Source: Clostridia bacterium (lineage in GTDB: Bacteria > Bacillota > Clostridia > Christensenellales > Aristaeellaceae). Taken from it: a stretch of DNA of 64,000 nt. Under the pieces are notes generated by a model. It saw nothing but the letters and a program-made list of their open reading frames with translations. It had not been told where the DNA came from and searched no databases. The stretch spans positions 19,186-83,185 of the forward strand of contig JAGBFR010000012.1 in NCBI GenBank assembly GCA_017936375.1, written 5' to 3'. The position numbers and the translations under genes were made by a program. The stretch's first letter is position 1. Every line of letters starts with the position of its first letter. Of the stretch, positions 50,646 to 59,643 are shown one piece after another.

Positions 50646-52019
50646 TTATCTTCTTCTCAATCCCTTGGGGTAATGATTCTTCATCACGCCGCCCGCCTGC
50701 TTGCCAAAGCCGAGCGGCACACCCTGATGGCAAAGGAGCGTATATCCGCTCTCAAGATCGCCAAGGTCGAGCGCCTCGCCCGCCTGATAGGCGAGCGCCT
50801 GCTCCAGCGTCAATTCCGCGCTGCGCGCGGCCTCACTGGGGGAAATGGCCATGGCCAGCGCATGGTCGGGCTCGGTGCGCTTCCCTTCGATATGGGCGGC
50901 GAGCAGGCCCGTGCGCAGCACGCGCAGCCCTTCAAGCCGCCAAAGCTCCGCCTTGGGGAAGCCCTCCGGCAGCGCCCAGAGGCTCTCGCCCGCCGCGTAC
51001 ATCTCGCCGAGGGAGACGCCGGGGGCCAGCACATCCGGCATCTGCGGCGCAGGCGCGGCCTTGACCTTCGGCGCGGGCTTTGCACCGCGCGGGGGCTTTT
51101 TCTTCGATGGCTCTAATGACCATGCGGCAGGCGCGTCTGAACGCTTTTTCATCAGGGAGACAAAGTGCCCCTCGCCCCGGATTTCATGCGGATAGAGGTG
51201 GATATAGCCGCATCCTCCGTCCGGCAGGCCGGGCAGGTCGAGCGGCAGCGGCGAAAACTCCGGATGCGCGGCAAAGAACCTGCCGAGCACGCCCTCGTTC
51301 TCCGTGTCGTTAAACGTGCAGGTGGAGTAGACCATCACGCCGCCGGGGGCGAGCATCTTCGCCGCCTCCTCGAGGATCTCCATCGCGCGGTCGGCGCAGC
51401 CGCGCGGGCTGTTCTCGCTCCATTCATCCCGCGCCTCGGGCTGCCGGCGGAACATGCCCTCGCCGGAGCAGGGCGCATCCACGAGGATGCGGTCAAAGTA
51501 TCCGGCAAAGCGCGGGGCCAGCTGCGCGGGCATGGCGCTGGTGACGATGGCGTTTTTTACGCCCATGCGCTCGATGTTGCGCGAGAGGATCTGCGCGCGG
51601 GAGGGCACGGGCTCATTGCACACCAGCACGCCCCGGCCTAAAAGCAGCGCGGCGATCTGCGTGCTCTTGCCCCCGGGCGCGGCGCACAGGTCGAGCACCC
51701 GCTCGCCGGGCTGGGGATCCAGCGCGGAGACTGCGGAGAGGGCGCTTGGCTCCTGCAGGTAGTACAGGCCGCCCTCGTGCAGCGGCGAGAGGCCGGGCCG
51801 CGCATCCCCCTCGACGAAATACGATCCCTTCGCCCACGGGACGGGCGCGCCGAGGCCCTCGATCCCGCACGGCGGCACGCCGTCCGGGCAGCGCAGCAGA
51901 TTGATCCTCAGGGCGCGGGTCACGGGCTCTTCGAGGGACTTTTCATACGCAAAAAAGCCTGCTTCCGAGAGCAGGCGTTTCATTTGAGCGACAAATGCTT
52001 CAGGCAATGGATGATTCAT
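50646..52019 (-). CDS. RsmF-type 16S rRNA m5C methyltransferase
   Basis: 457 residues. SAM-binding motif I VLDLCAAPGGKSTQIAALL, motif IV VDAPCSGEGMFRR (catalytic-cycle Cys) and VYSTCTFNDTENEGV (nucleophile Cys). A Lys/Pro/Ala-rich linker (about 300-325) joins a C-terminal RsmF/PUA-like domain. It methylates cytosine in 16S rRNA. Monocistronic. Confidence 0.9.
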   Translation of the reverse strand: MNHPLPEAFVAQMKRLLSEAGFFAYEKSLEEPVTRALRINLLRCPDGVPPCGIEGLGAPVPWAKGSYFVEGDARPGLSPLHEGGLYYLQEPSALSAVSALDPQPGERVLDLCAAPGGKSTQIAALLLGRGVLVCNEPVPSRAQILSRNIERMGVKNAIVTSAMPAQLAPRFAGYFDRILVDAPCSGEGMFRRQPEARDEWSENSPRGCADRAMEILEEAAKMLAPGGVMVYSTCTFNDTENEGVLGRFFAAHPEFSPLPLDLPGLPDGGCGYIHLYPHEIRGEGHFVSLMKKRSDAPAAWSLEPSKKKPPRGAKPAPKVKAAPAPQMPDVLAPGVSLGEMYAAGESLWALPEGFPKAELWRLEGLRVLRTGLLAAHIEGKRTEPDHALAMAISPSEAARSAELTLEQALAYQAGEALDLGDLESGYTLLCHQGVPLGFGKQAGGVMKNHYPKGLRRR

Positions 52020-52043
52020 ATTGTATCTGCAGCTTTCTGAGAA

Positions 52044-52445
52044 TTATGCTTCCATGCGCTCCTGACCGTCCCCGAGGCGCACGGCGCAGAGCCTGCGGCG
52101 CTCGTCGATGCCGGACTCCACGACGTACATCCGCCCGATCTCGCAGGCGGAATTGAAGACAGACTCCGTCGTCGTCAGGATGCAGAAGACGTTCTTGGAC
52201 GCGCGCGAGGCGAGCGGGCGGAAGACCACATTCGGCGGCTCAAGCCCTTCACGGCGGATCTTCTGAGCAAAGCGGCGGTAGGCGGTATTCGCCTTGGCAG
52301 CGTCATGGAAGACGGCAGGCGAAAGCGTCAGCTTACAGACGCCCTTCTCAATGGCGCTGGACGTCTGATAGCGGCCCTCCCACGGGATATTCTCCGGCCA
52401 TGCGATGATGTCCACGATGGCCCGGCCGGTCTCGATAGTGCGCAC
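52044..52445 (-). CDS. Unrecognised 133-residue protein
   Basis: GTG start with AGGGGAG 10 bases upstream. Soluble, alpha/beta, with basic stretch YRRFAQKIRREGLEPPNVVF and a strand-rich C-terminal half. No motif recognised. It is the gene just upstream of the rsmF-like gene, same strand, 24 bases apart, so probably cotranscribed. The gap 52446-52606 holds AT-rich sequence without clear features. Confidence 0.55.
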   Translation of the reverse strand: MRTIETGRAIVDIIAWPENIPWEGRYQTSSAIEKGVCKLTLSPAVFHDAAKANTAYRRFAQKIRREGLEPPNVVFRPLASRASKNVFCILTTTESVFNSACEIGRMYVVESGIDERRRLCAVRLGDGQERMEA

Positions 52446-52606
52446 GTCAGTTCACTCCCCTCAGCAGCAACCCTCACATTCAACATAATAGCATATTGAT
52501 TATATCATGAAGATTAAATTGCTGACAAGGGAAAGTGTGAATTTTCCTGTAATTTCCATGTTTTTTGGCAATTCTGCCAATGAAATTTCCGGCGGCTGCG
52601 CTGCGT

Positions 52607-53434
52607 TTACAGCGCCTGCGCCGCGCTCAGCGCGGCGATGCAGCCCTCGCCCACGGCCTTGGCCACCTGAAGCGGCAGGCCTGTGCAGTCGCCTGCGGCA
52701 TACACGCCGGGAACGCTGGTTTCCATCTTCCTGTTCACGCGGATGAACGCGCCGTCCATCTCGATCCCGCCGAGCAGCGCGGAGAGCGCCATCGCCTCGC
52801 GGAAGATGAATACGCCGTCGTACGCGCGCTCCTCCCCGCCGGCTTTGAGCGCCTGCGCGTGCCCTTCGCCCATGATGGCCTCCGGCTTATCGGAAAGCAC
52901 GCGGATCTTTGCTGTGAGCGCCTCGTCCGCCGCGCCGTAATAGTCGACTGCCGCGCACAGCCCCGCGAGGAAATTGGCCTCGGAGACGGCCTCCGGCCCC
53001 TGCGCGATGACGGCGACGCGCTTGCCCCGGTAGAGCATGCCGTCGCATGTGCCGCAGTAGCTGACCCCGCGCCCGAGCAGCTCCGCCTCGCCGGGGAGCA
53101 GGCGCGGCTGCTTCGCGCCGGTGCAGAGGATGACTCTGCGCGCGTCGATGAAGTCCGCGCCGAGGGACAGGCCGAAGCTCTCGCCCAGCGGGATGATCTG
53201 ATGGACGACGCCCGGGCGCATCTCGGCGCCCATCGCGGCGGCCTGATCGCGCATGGCGGCGAGCATCGCCTGACCGGAGACGCCCGGCATGCCGGGGTAA
53301 TTGTCGATCGATTCCGCGCGGGAGAGCCAGCCGGTGTTCTGGCCGATGACCACGACGGACTTGTCGCGCTTGCGCGCGTTGATGGCGGCGCTGTAACCCG
53401 CGGGGCCCGCGCCGACGACGGCAATATCAAACAT
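52607..53434 (-). CDS. Thioredoxin-reductase-like flavoprotein lacking NADPH motifs
   Basis: 275 residues, shorter than the usual 310 or so. FAD motif GAGPAG (8-13), redox centre YCGTCDG with Cys127/Cys130, and C-terminal FAD motif GVYAAGDCTG are intact. The second Rossmann domain reads VAVIAQGPEAV instead of GGGxxA, and no HRRxxxR follows, so NADPH binding is unlikely. This fits the ferredoxin-dependent flavin thioredoxin reductases (FFTR) known from Clostridia. The ATG at 53434 follows CAGGAGG. Electron donor inferred. Confidence 0.8.
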   Translation of the reverse strand: MFDIAVVGAGPAGYSAAINARKRDKSVVVIGQNTGWLSRAESIDNYPGMPGVSGQAMLAAMRDQAAAMGAEMRPGVVHQIIPLGESFGLSLGADFIDARRVILCTGAKQPRLLPGEAELLGRGVSYCGTCDGMLYRGKRVAVIAQGPEAVSEANFLAGLCAAVDYYGAADEALTAKIRVLSDKPEAIMGEGHAQALKAGGEERAYDGVFIFREAMALSALLGGIEMDGAFIRVNRKMETSVPGVYAAGDCTGLPLQVAKAVGEGCIAALSAAQAL

Positions 53435-53457
53435 GGGGGATTCCTCCTGACAAAAAG

Positions 53458-53548
53458 AGGCTGTCAGAACAAGCAACGGGATATTCAAAAGAAACCAAGC
53501 TGTTTTGCTTATTTCTTCTTCAGAATGATCCGGTTGTCCTGACAGCCT
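53458..53548. repeat. Long inverted repeat AGGCTGTCAG...CTGACAGCCT
   Basis: Ten-base perfect arms around a 71-bp centre, between yhcH-like and trxB-like genes; on the minus strand the last arm is followed by TTTTTGTC, so it may terminate transcription. Arms match the hairpin at 50605-50638. Confidence 0.6.
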
Positions 53549-53561
53549 CGTGCATTCAGCT

Positions 53562-54005
53562 TTACGCCTCGACGGGGATCTTCACGACCACCTTGCGGTA
53601 GTGCTTGGGGAATTCATTGTGGCAGGCCGCCTTGTGGCCGTCGTTCGGGAAGAGGATAAAGAACATCCCCGGACGGATGGAGATGGCGGTGGACTTGCCG
53701 GAGTAGAAGTAGTTGTCGTGCTCCTCGTCCTCGCGGATGAGATTCAGCTCCTGAATGTGCGCCCAGGACAGGCGCTCGCCGCCGGAGATGCAGTACTGCA
53801 AGTCGATGTACTTCCTGTGCGCCTCCATATCGACGGTGTCAATCTGGCGGGTATCGCCCTCGGAGACGGTGGCGAAAAGGCCGTTTTCCAGCTCATAGCG
53901 GCCACTCTCAAGATCCGGCGCTTCGGCAAGGAAGGCAAAGGCAATCTCCATGTCCTTATGGAGAGGATAATAGCGTTCCTGTTCTTCAATGCGATCGATG
54001 ATCAC
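53562..54005 (-). CDS. YhcH/YjgK/YiaL family protein
   Basis: 147 residues, a cupin-like single-domain protein. DMEAHRKYIDLQYCISGGERL and FFILFPNDGHKAACH are the family's metal-binding Glu/His/Asp segments, with a final KVVVKIPV. Relatives include EbgC and proteins of sialic acid and gulonate pathways, thought to isomerise or bind sugars. GTG start with AAGGAGG 9 bases upstream. Confidence 0.88.
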   Translation of the reverse strand: MIIDRIEEQERYYPLHKDMEIAFAFLAEAPDLESGRYELENGLFATVSEGDTRQIDTVDMEAHRKYIDLQYCISGGERLSWAHIQELNLIREDEEHDNYFYSGKSTAISIRPGMFFILFPNDGHKAACHNEFPKHYRKVVVKIPVEA

Positions 54006-54073
54006 GCAATTCAGCCTCCTTATTCATTCCTTGATGGAATCAAGTGGTATTATAAAACAATCGGGTTTCTCCG

Positions 54074-54499
54074 TCAATCCCCGCGCCCTGACCCGGCGAT
54101 GGCAGCAGCCTGACGCGCCGCATCGGCGATGAGCGCCTGCATGCTCATGCCCTGAACGCCGGCGACGTGCGTGCCGCAGCGCTCCGTCGGCACGAGGATG
54201 CGCGATGCGCGGCTCGCACCCACGCTGGCGGCCATGTCGCCCGTGACCTCGCCCATCATGGAATCGCGCAGGACGAAGGCGATCGGGCAGACGAGCACGT
54301 CCGCATGCGCCGCCGCCCAGCGGACGGCGTTTTCGCCCGTCGCGCCGCGCTGTGCGCCCGCCTTGAGCATGGCGGCGGTGGCCATGGCGTTGGTGCCCAC
54401 GCAGAGAAGCTCCGCGCCCTCGGGCAGCAGGGGAAGAATCGCGGCGATGAGCGCGCGGCCGATGCCGCCGCCCTGTCCGTCGAGCACGATGATGGTCAT
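54074..54499 (-). CDS. DUF3842 family protein
   Basis: 141 residues. MTIIVLDGQGGGIGRALIA is the glycine-rich nucleotide-binding-like start of DUF3842; GTNAMATAAMLKAGA, GENA and VLRDSMMGEVT are the other conserved blocks. Known mainly from anaerobic Bacillota; function unknown. Follows the SGNH-like gene by 12 bases. Confidence 0.82.
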   Translation of the reverse strand: MTIIVLDGQGGGIGRALIAAILPLLPEGAELLCVGTNAMATAAMLKAGAQRGATGENAVRWAAAHADVLVCPIAFVLRDSMMGEVTGDMAASVGASRASRILVPTERCGTHVAGVQGMSMQALIADAARQAAAIAGSGRGD

Positions 54500-54511
54500 A
54501 GTGTTCCTCCG

Positions 54512-55549
54512 TCAGCGTCCTTCGTATTCCGCAGCGAAGGCGTCCACCATCTGCCGGATGCGCTCGCTGCCCGCCCACATATCCTCAACGGAGTGCACGC
54601 GGCATTCCCCGGCGGCCATCGCGCGCATGATCGCGTCGCTGACCTCGCCGCTGTGGTGGGAATAGTCAAAGTAATGGTCAAGATTCGTGATCCATTCCTC
54701 CCGGGAGGAGAAATCGAAGATCTTTACATTCGGGTATTCAAGCAGCTTCTCGCACACCAGCGCGCGGGAGCGGAACTGCTGCTCCGACAATCCGCCGCGT
54801 GTGAACTGATACCAGTACGCCACGGAGTAAGGCGGCATGTAGATATAGAATTCCGTCTCCGGGTGCGCCTTGACATAGGGGAGGATGTGCCGCTCGATGT
54901 TCTCCGTCGAGCGCTCGATGCGGTATTCCGGGTCGGTCATCTCCTGCTGACGCATGACGGAGATCGTGTCGTACACGCTCTGTGCGGCGAAGGTCACGTC
55001 CGTCCACTGGTACATGTCGTCGCGCTTGGTCTCAAGGGGTTTGCCGATGTTCTTAAGCATCTTCGGGATGCGCACCAGCAGCACGTCGCGGTTGAGCAGA
55101 TAATTCACATCGTCGAAGGGGTCGTCGTTCCAGAGATAATCGACAATCTCCTCGTCGTCGTCCGGCGGGCCCATGAGGCTGTATGCGTCCACGGCGAGGA
55201 TCGCCATCTTCAGCTCCTTCTTTTCCAGCACATGGGACAGCTGCCAGCCCATCTGCGCCGTATGAGAGCCGCGCATGGGCAGCTTCACGCTGCGCACGCC
55301 GAAGACCTCGTCGATCACCGACGGGTGGCTCATTTCCACCATCGATGTGCCGAGGATCACTGCGTCATAGTCGTAGCTGCGGGCGATACCGGGGTTGTTG
55401 TAGCTCTCCTGATCATAGAGCGGCAGGATGGAGGATTCGCGATAATGCTCAAAGGGATCGACGATGTACACCGCCAGCGCGCACAGGAGCGCAGCAAGGA
55501 CTACGAGCGACAGCGTGAATACCGTCCACCGTCTGGCCGTGCGCAGCAT
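54512..55549 (-). CDS. Membrane-anchored SGNH-like protein
   Basis: 345 residues. An N-terminal membrane anchor (TVFTLSLVVLAALLCALAVYIV), then an outer domain with YDAVILGTSMVEM (SGNH block I-like, Ser) and FDYSHHSGEVSDAI (Asp/His block). Similar to anchored DltD/AlgX-like proteins that transfer or remove acyl groups on envelope polymers. AAGGGAGGG is 5 bases before the ATG. Divergent from deoD. Confidence 0.7.
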   Translation of the reverse strand: MLRTARRWTVFTLSLVVLAALLCALAVYIVDPFEHYRESSILPLYDQESYNNPGIARSYDYDAVILGTSMVEMSHPSVIDEVFGVRSVKLPMRGSHTAQMGWQLSHVLEKKELKMAILAVDAYSLMGPPDDDEEIVDYLWNDDPFDDVNYLLNRDVLLVRIPKMLKNIGKPLETKRDDMYQWTDVTFAAQSVYDTISVMRQQEMTDPEYRIERSTENIERHILPYVKAHPETEFYIYMPPYSVAYWYQFTRGGLSEQQFRSRALVCEKLLEYPNVKIFDFSSREEWITNLDHYFDYSHHSGEVSDAIMRAMAAGECRVHSVEDMWAGSERIRQMVDAFAAEYEGR

Positions 55550-55637
55550 GGAATCCCTCCCTTTCATTCTCATATCCATTTAGTTTAATGGAGAACGGGA
55601 TGCGTGTCAATGTTTTGATTTCTGCATGCTCCGCGTG

Positions 55638-55659
55638 CGCGGGCGCCGCCCGCTTTTTT
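55638..55659 (+). terminator. Hairpin with T run upstream of deoD
   Basis: GCGGGC-GCC-GCCCGC then TTTTTT. No plus-strand gene precedes it; it may insulate deoD from antisense read-through. Confidence 0.65.
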
Positions 55660-55662
55660 CTG

Positions 55663-55691
55663 TTGGCATTTTCTTTGTGACGGGGTATAAT
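55663..55691 (+). promoter_or_regulatory. Predicted promoter of deoD
   Basis: TTGGCA, 17-bp spacer, TATAAT, 64 bases before the ATG. Confidence 0.7.
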
Positions 55692-55755
55692 AGAGGACAG
55701 AGAAAATTAGCCCGCGGCCTGCGCCGCACAGCATATACAGAAAGGGGCTGTACTC

Positions 55756-56466
55756 ATGTCCAAACCGAACATTCCGACTCCCCACATCACCGCCAAGGCC
55801 GGCGACTTCGCCCGCACGGTGCTCATGCCCGGCGATCCGCTCCGCGCCAAGTTCATCGCGGAGACCTACCTCGAGGACGCCGTGCTGGTCAATAATGTCC
55901 GCGGCGTGCAGGGCTACACCGGCTATTACAAGGGCAAGCGCGTGTCCGTCATGGCCTCCGGCATGGGCATGCCGTCCATCGGCATCTACTCCTACGAGCT
56001 GTTCAACTTCTACGGCGTGGAGAACATCATCCGCGTCGGCAGCGCCGGCGGCATGGCTGACGACATCCACGTCCGCGATATCGTGATGGGCATGACCGCC
56101 TACACCAATTCCAACTTCGGCCGTCAGTTCTTTGATGGCAACGTCGCGCCCTGCGCCTCTTATAAGCTGCTGGAGGCCGCCATCGCCGCCGCAAAGAAGC
56201 TGGGCGTCGAGCCGAAGGTCGGCCCGATCTACTCCTCCGACATCTTCTATGACGAGACCGGCAGCGCCGAGAAGCTCAAGAAGCTCGGCGTCCTCGCCAC
56301 CGAGATGGAGGCCGGCGCGCTCTATCTCAACGCCGCCCGCGCGGGCAAGAACGCGCTGGCCATCTGCACGATCTCCGACCACATCTTCACCGGCGAGTCG
56401 CTCCCCGCCGAGGACAGGCAGACGACCTTCACCCAGATGATGGAGATCGCGCTGGAGATCGCGTAA
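55756..56466 (+). CDS. deoD: Purine nucleoside phosphorylase, DeoD type
   Basis: 236 residues, the length of hexameric PNPs. LMPGDPLRAKFIAE (phosphate site), RVGSAGGM, VLATEMEAGALYLNA (ribose-binding Glu-Met-Glu) and CTISDHI (catalytic Asp). It phosphorolyses purine nucleosides for salvage. AAAGGGG precedes the ATG. Its stop overlaps the ybaK start (TAATG). Confidence 0.95.
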   Translation: MSKPNIPTPHITAKAGDFARTVLMPGDPLRAKFIAETYLEDAVLVNNVRGVQGYTGYYKGKRVSVMASGMGMPSIGIYSYELFNFYGVENIIRVGSAGGMADDIHVRDIVMGMTAYTNSNFGRQFFDGNVAPCASYKLLEAAIAAAKKLGVEPKVGPIYSSDIFYDETGSAEKLKKLGVLATEMEAGALYLNAARAGKNALAICTISDHIFTGESLPAEDRQTTFTQMMEIALEIA

Positions 56467-56927
56467 TGAGCATGGAAAAGGCCAGAGCGCATCTGGCAAA
56501 ATACGGTCTTGAAGACAGGATCATCGAGCTTGAGCAGTCCAGTGCGACTGTCGCGCTGGCCGCCGAGGCGCTCGGCTGCGCGCCGGAGCACATCGCCAAG
56601 ACGCTCTCCTTCGTCAGCGGGGAGAGCGCCATCCTCATTCTCGCCGCAGGCACGGCGCGCATTGACAACGCCAAGTTCAAGGCGCGCTTTGGCATGAAGG
56701 CCAAAATGCTCCCGGCGGAGGTCGTGGAGGAGATCATCGGCCATGGCGTGGGCGGGGTATGCCCGTTCGGCGTCAATCCCGGCATCCCCGTCTATCTGGA
56801 TGAGTCGCTCAAGGCCTATGAGACCGTCTACCCGGCGGCGGGCAACGCCGCCAGCGGCGTCCGGCTGAGCGTGGAGGAGCTGCTTTCCTGCAGCGAGGCG
56901 CTCGGCTTTGTCGACGTATGCAAGTGA
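56466..56927 (+). CDS. ybaK: YbaK/EbsC family aminoacyl-tRNA deacylase
   Basis: 153 residues. EHIAKTLSFVSGES holds the conserved Lys of the YbaK/ProX editing fold; HGVGGVCPFGVN is the diagnostic GGxxPF loop. It likely hydrolyses mischarged tRNA (for example Cys- or Ala-tRNA-Pro). Coupled to deoD by a TAATG overlap. Confidence 0.9.
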   Translation: MSMEKARAHLAKYGLEDRIIELEQSSATVALAAEALGCAPEHIAKTLSFVSGESAILILAAGTARIDNAKFKARFGMKAKMLPAEVVEEIIGHGVGGVCPFGVNPGIPVYLDESLKAYETVYPAAGNAASGVRLSVEELLSCSEALGFVDVCK

Positions 56928-56953
56928 TACAGCAAGTCAGGAGAGGATTCCAT

Positions 56954-57766
56954 ATGCAGAACAGAATTTTCATTTCCTCGGATATCGAGGGCACCTGCGG
57001 CATCTGCCACTGGGATGAAACCATTCTCAATAAGCCGGATTACGATCAGTTCCGCCGCCAGATGACCGCCGAGGTCAAGGCAGCGTGCGAGGGTGCGACG
57101 GCCGGCGGCAGCGACGATATCTTCGTCAAGGACGCGCACGACAGCGCGCGCAATCTGATTCCCGCCCTTCTGCCGGAGAATATCCAGATCTTCCGCGGCT
57201 GGGGCAGCGATATTCACTCCATGGTCTCCGGCCTGGACGCGAGCTTCTCCGGCATCATCTTCACCGGCTATCACTCCTCCTCCAACACGGACGCCAGCCC
57301 CCTCGCGCACACGATGAATCTGCAGAACACCTCCGTGCGCATCAACGGCATCCAGACGAGCGAGCTGGTGATCAATGCCTTTGCCGCGGCGTATTACGAT
57401 GTGCCGCTGCTGATGGTCACGGGCGATCTGGGCGTGTGCGAGCAGGCCAAGCGCCTCAATCCGAACGTCTACACCGTGCCGGTGCAGCGCGGCCGCGGCA
57501 ACGGCACCGTCTCCATCCATCCGGCGGAGGCCGTGCGCCGCATCCGCGAGACGGCGGAAAAGGCCGTCGCCGACGGTCTGGCCAACCCGGATAAGTTCAA
57601 AATCGACCTGCCCAACAAGTTTGACGTCGAGGTCGAGTTCAAGGAGCACAGCAAGGCACGCCGCGGCAGCTTCTACCCCGGCGTGCGCCAGATCGGCCCG
57701 AGGACGATCGCGTTCTCGTCCGATGCGTATTACGATGTGCTGCGCTTCTTCATGTTCTGTCTGTAA
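56954..57766 (+). CDS. dppA: M55 family D-aminopeptidase-like protein (DppA)
   Basis: 270 residues. ISSDIEGTCGI at the N-terminus supplies the metal-binding Asp/Glu (SxDxEG), with VKDAHDSARNL, FTGYHSSS and HTMN completing the DppA pattern. M55 enzymes release D-amino acids from short peptides. The ATG at 56954 follows AGGAGAGG. Third gene of the deoD operon; no dipeptide transporter adjoins it. Confidence 0.88.
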   Translation: MQNRIFISSDIEGTCGICHWDETILNKPDYDQFRRQMTAEVKAACEGATAGGSDDIFVKDAHDSARNLIPALLPENIQIFRGWGSDIHSMVSGLDASFSGIIFTGYHSSSNTDASPLAHTMNLQNTSVRINGIQTSELVINAFAAAYYDVPLLMVTGDLGVCEQAKRLNPNVYTVPVQRGRGNGTVSIHPAEAVRRIRETAEKAVADGLANPDKFKIDLPNKFDVEVEFKEHSKARRGSFYPGVRQIGPRTIAFSSDAYYDVLRFFMFCL

Positions 57767-57776
57767 AAAATAATTT

Positions 57777-57814
57777 AACCGGACGGGGTTTTGCCCCGTC
57801 CGGTTTCTTTTTTT
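57777..57814. terminator. Terminator between dppA-like gene and convergent HAD gene
   Basis: AACCGGACGGGG-TTTT-GCCCCGTCCGGTT with a T tail on the plus strand and a U-rich tail on the minus strand as well. Confidence 0.9.
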
Positions 57815-57818
57815 GGTG

Positions 57819-58400
57819 TTATTGCTTCTTAAAAGGCGCCACCTTGCCATGCGTGAGGATGTAGCCCTCTCGCGCGGCGGCGAGCAGCGGGCCGTCGGCC
57901 TTTGCATCGTCTGTGTACATGGCGCGGATCTCGTACTCGCCGAACTTCTCCGCAAGGCGGCGCAGCTTTTCCTCCGCCTTGCAGTTCTTGCCGACCAGCT
58001 CGCCCGTCGCCGTGTCCACGCGCGTGCCGATGACCGTCTTGATTCCCAGCAGCTTGGCCGCGTGGCAGATCTCAAACTCCGGCGAGGCGGAGCACAGCAC
58101 GATCGGCAGATCGCGCGGGGTCTTGTCAAACCAGGCGCCCAGCTTCGCCCTCGTCTTCGGGCTCAGCCAGAAGAGGCCGGCCTCGGTCTTCATGTCCATC
58201 CGCTCCGCCATCTCGGCAAAGAGCGCGGACTTGAACTCCGTCAGCCCGATCTTCTTTCGGCTGAGCGCCAGCGCGGCGCGCGCGATACGCGGCAGGCCAA
58301 GCAGCACATTGGGATGGCGGCGGATGGCAAAGAGCACAAAATCCGCAGTGGAGTCTCCGTCGTATATCGTACCGTCAAAATCGTAAACGTCGATGAGCAT
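57819..58400 (-). CDS. HAD-IB family phosphatase
   Basis: 193 residues. DVYDFDGTIYDGDSTADF (nucleophile and acid Asp), VLCSASPEFE (motif II) and MYTDDAKADGPLL (motif IV). SerB-like class IB; substrate unknown. Separated from the ger operon by 64 bases, preceded by GGAGG. Confidence 0.85.
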   Translation of the reverse strand: MLIDVYDFDGTIYDGDSTADFVLFAIRRHPNVLLGLPRIARAALALSRKKIGLTEFKSALFAEMAERMDMKTEAGLFWLSPKTRAKLGAWFDKTPRDLPIVLCSASPEFEICHAAKLLGIKTVIGTRVDTATGELVGKNCKAEEKLRRLAEKFGEYEIRAMYTDDAKADGPLLAAAREGYILTHGKVAPFKKQ

Positions 58401-58464
58401 TGGGCGTCCTCCGTATCGTCAGTATGCAACACAGTATAGCATTGTTCCTTCCAAAAGGAAAGAC

Positions 58465-59643
58465 TTAGAGAACCTTTACCTCCGCCGTCACGCGCACAGG
58501 CGCGCTGCGGTACGCATCCGCCCAGCCGGAGGATTCCCACTGACCGATGGTCATGTGCCGCCGCACGGCCAGCAGCCCATAGCCCGCCGCGTCGCTGCCC
58601 GCGGCCTGCAGCTTCCTGAGAAGGCTGACGGCGTCCTGCTCGATTCTCGCGGCGATCTCCTGCGCGCTTTCCCCGCCCTGACCGGCGACGAGCGTCAGGC
58701 TCATGCGGATGTGCGCGGTGAGCGCGCCGTCCGGCGCGACGCCGAGCTTTACGCGCGTGGGCAGATTCACCCGGTACTGCGCGCCGCCGATGACGGTGCT
58801 GCGCGTCCTCGCCCGCCCTGTGAGCAGGCAGAGCAGCGCCGTCTCGCTGCCGGTGAGCGTGCCGGTCATGCGCGCGCCGGAGAAGACGGCGCTGCCGAGG
58901 TATTCATTCTGCGCGGGGGATGTGCGCGGCAGATGCCCCGGCAGGCGGTCAAGCTCCGCCGTGTCGCGGAGCAGGAGATCGTCTGCCCCGCTGCTGCCCG
59001 CCGCGTAGACGGCCGCCGCGTCGTGCGTGCCGGATTCCATCGCGGCGACGACGGCGGAGAGCTGTGCATTCGGGGGAATGACGTCCATATCGGCGCTATG
59101 CTCAAAGAGCACCCGAAGGTACTGTGACAGGCGCGTGCCCAGCAGCGCGCGCTGGCGGCGGATGAAATCGCCGGCGTCGTCCGGCGTGACGACGACGATC
59201 GCCGCGCTGTTGGCGCGGTAAAGGGCGTGAATCTCGCGCAGGATGGAGAGCGCCGCGTCCGTCTGCGCGAGGGTGCGGCTGAGGACGATCTCCTGCAGCT
59301 GGGAGAGGCTGAGCGTGCGCGGGGTTGTCGCGCCGAGCAGGCTCAGCGCGCGCAGGCAGCTGGGCGCTGTCGCGCTCAGGGTGATATAGCCCGGCTCGCT
59401 CTGATCGGCGGCTTCGCCGCCGCCCTGCGCGGTCGCTTCGCTTCCCTGCGGCTGCGCCGCGCCTGACTCCTGCGTGCCGGAGAGCGCCTTGACCGTCACC
59501 CGCAGCGCGCCCTCCGGCGCGGGATCGACGGCCATGGACACGACAAACAGGCTGCTTTCGATTTCCTGCCCGCCGCAGCCCGTCATCAGCAGCAATGCCC
59601 CGGCGAGAAGCAGCCCGGCCATCGCGCGCTTTATTCCGTTCAT
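58465..59643 (-). CDS. Ger(x)C family spore germination lipoprotein
   Basis: 392 residues. Signal peptide with lipobox LLMTGCGG, then the GerC family domain: SLFVVSMAVDPAPEGALRVT, TPRTLSLSQLQEIVLSRTLA, and a C-terminal domain with MTGTLTGSETALLCLLTGRA. It is the outer-surface subunit of a GerA-type nutrient receptor. Last gene of the ger operon; its start overlaps the gerB-like stop by 4 bases. Confidence 0.88.
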   Translation of the reverse strand: MNGIKRAMAGLLLAGALLLMTGCGGQEIESSLFVVSMAVDPAPEGALRVTVKALSGTQESGAAQPQGSEATAQGGGEAADQSEPGYITLSATAPSCLRALSLLGATTPRTLSLSQLQEIVLSRTLAQTDAALSILREIHALYRANSAAIVVVTPDDAGDFIRRQRALLGTRLSQYLRVLFEHSADMDVIPPNAQLSAVVAAMESGTHDAAAVYAAGSSGADDLLLRDTAELDRLPGHLPRTSPAQNEYLGSAVFSGARMTGTLTGSETALLCLLTGRARTRSTVIGGAQYRVNLPTRVKLGVAPDGALTAHIRMSLTLVAGQGGESAQEIAARIEQDAVSLLRKLQAAGSDAAGYGLLAVRRHMTIGQWESSGWADAYRSAPVRVTAEVKVL

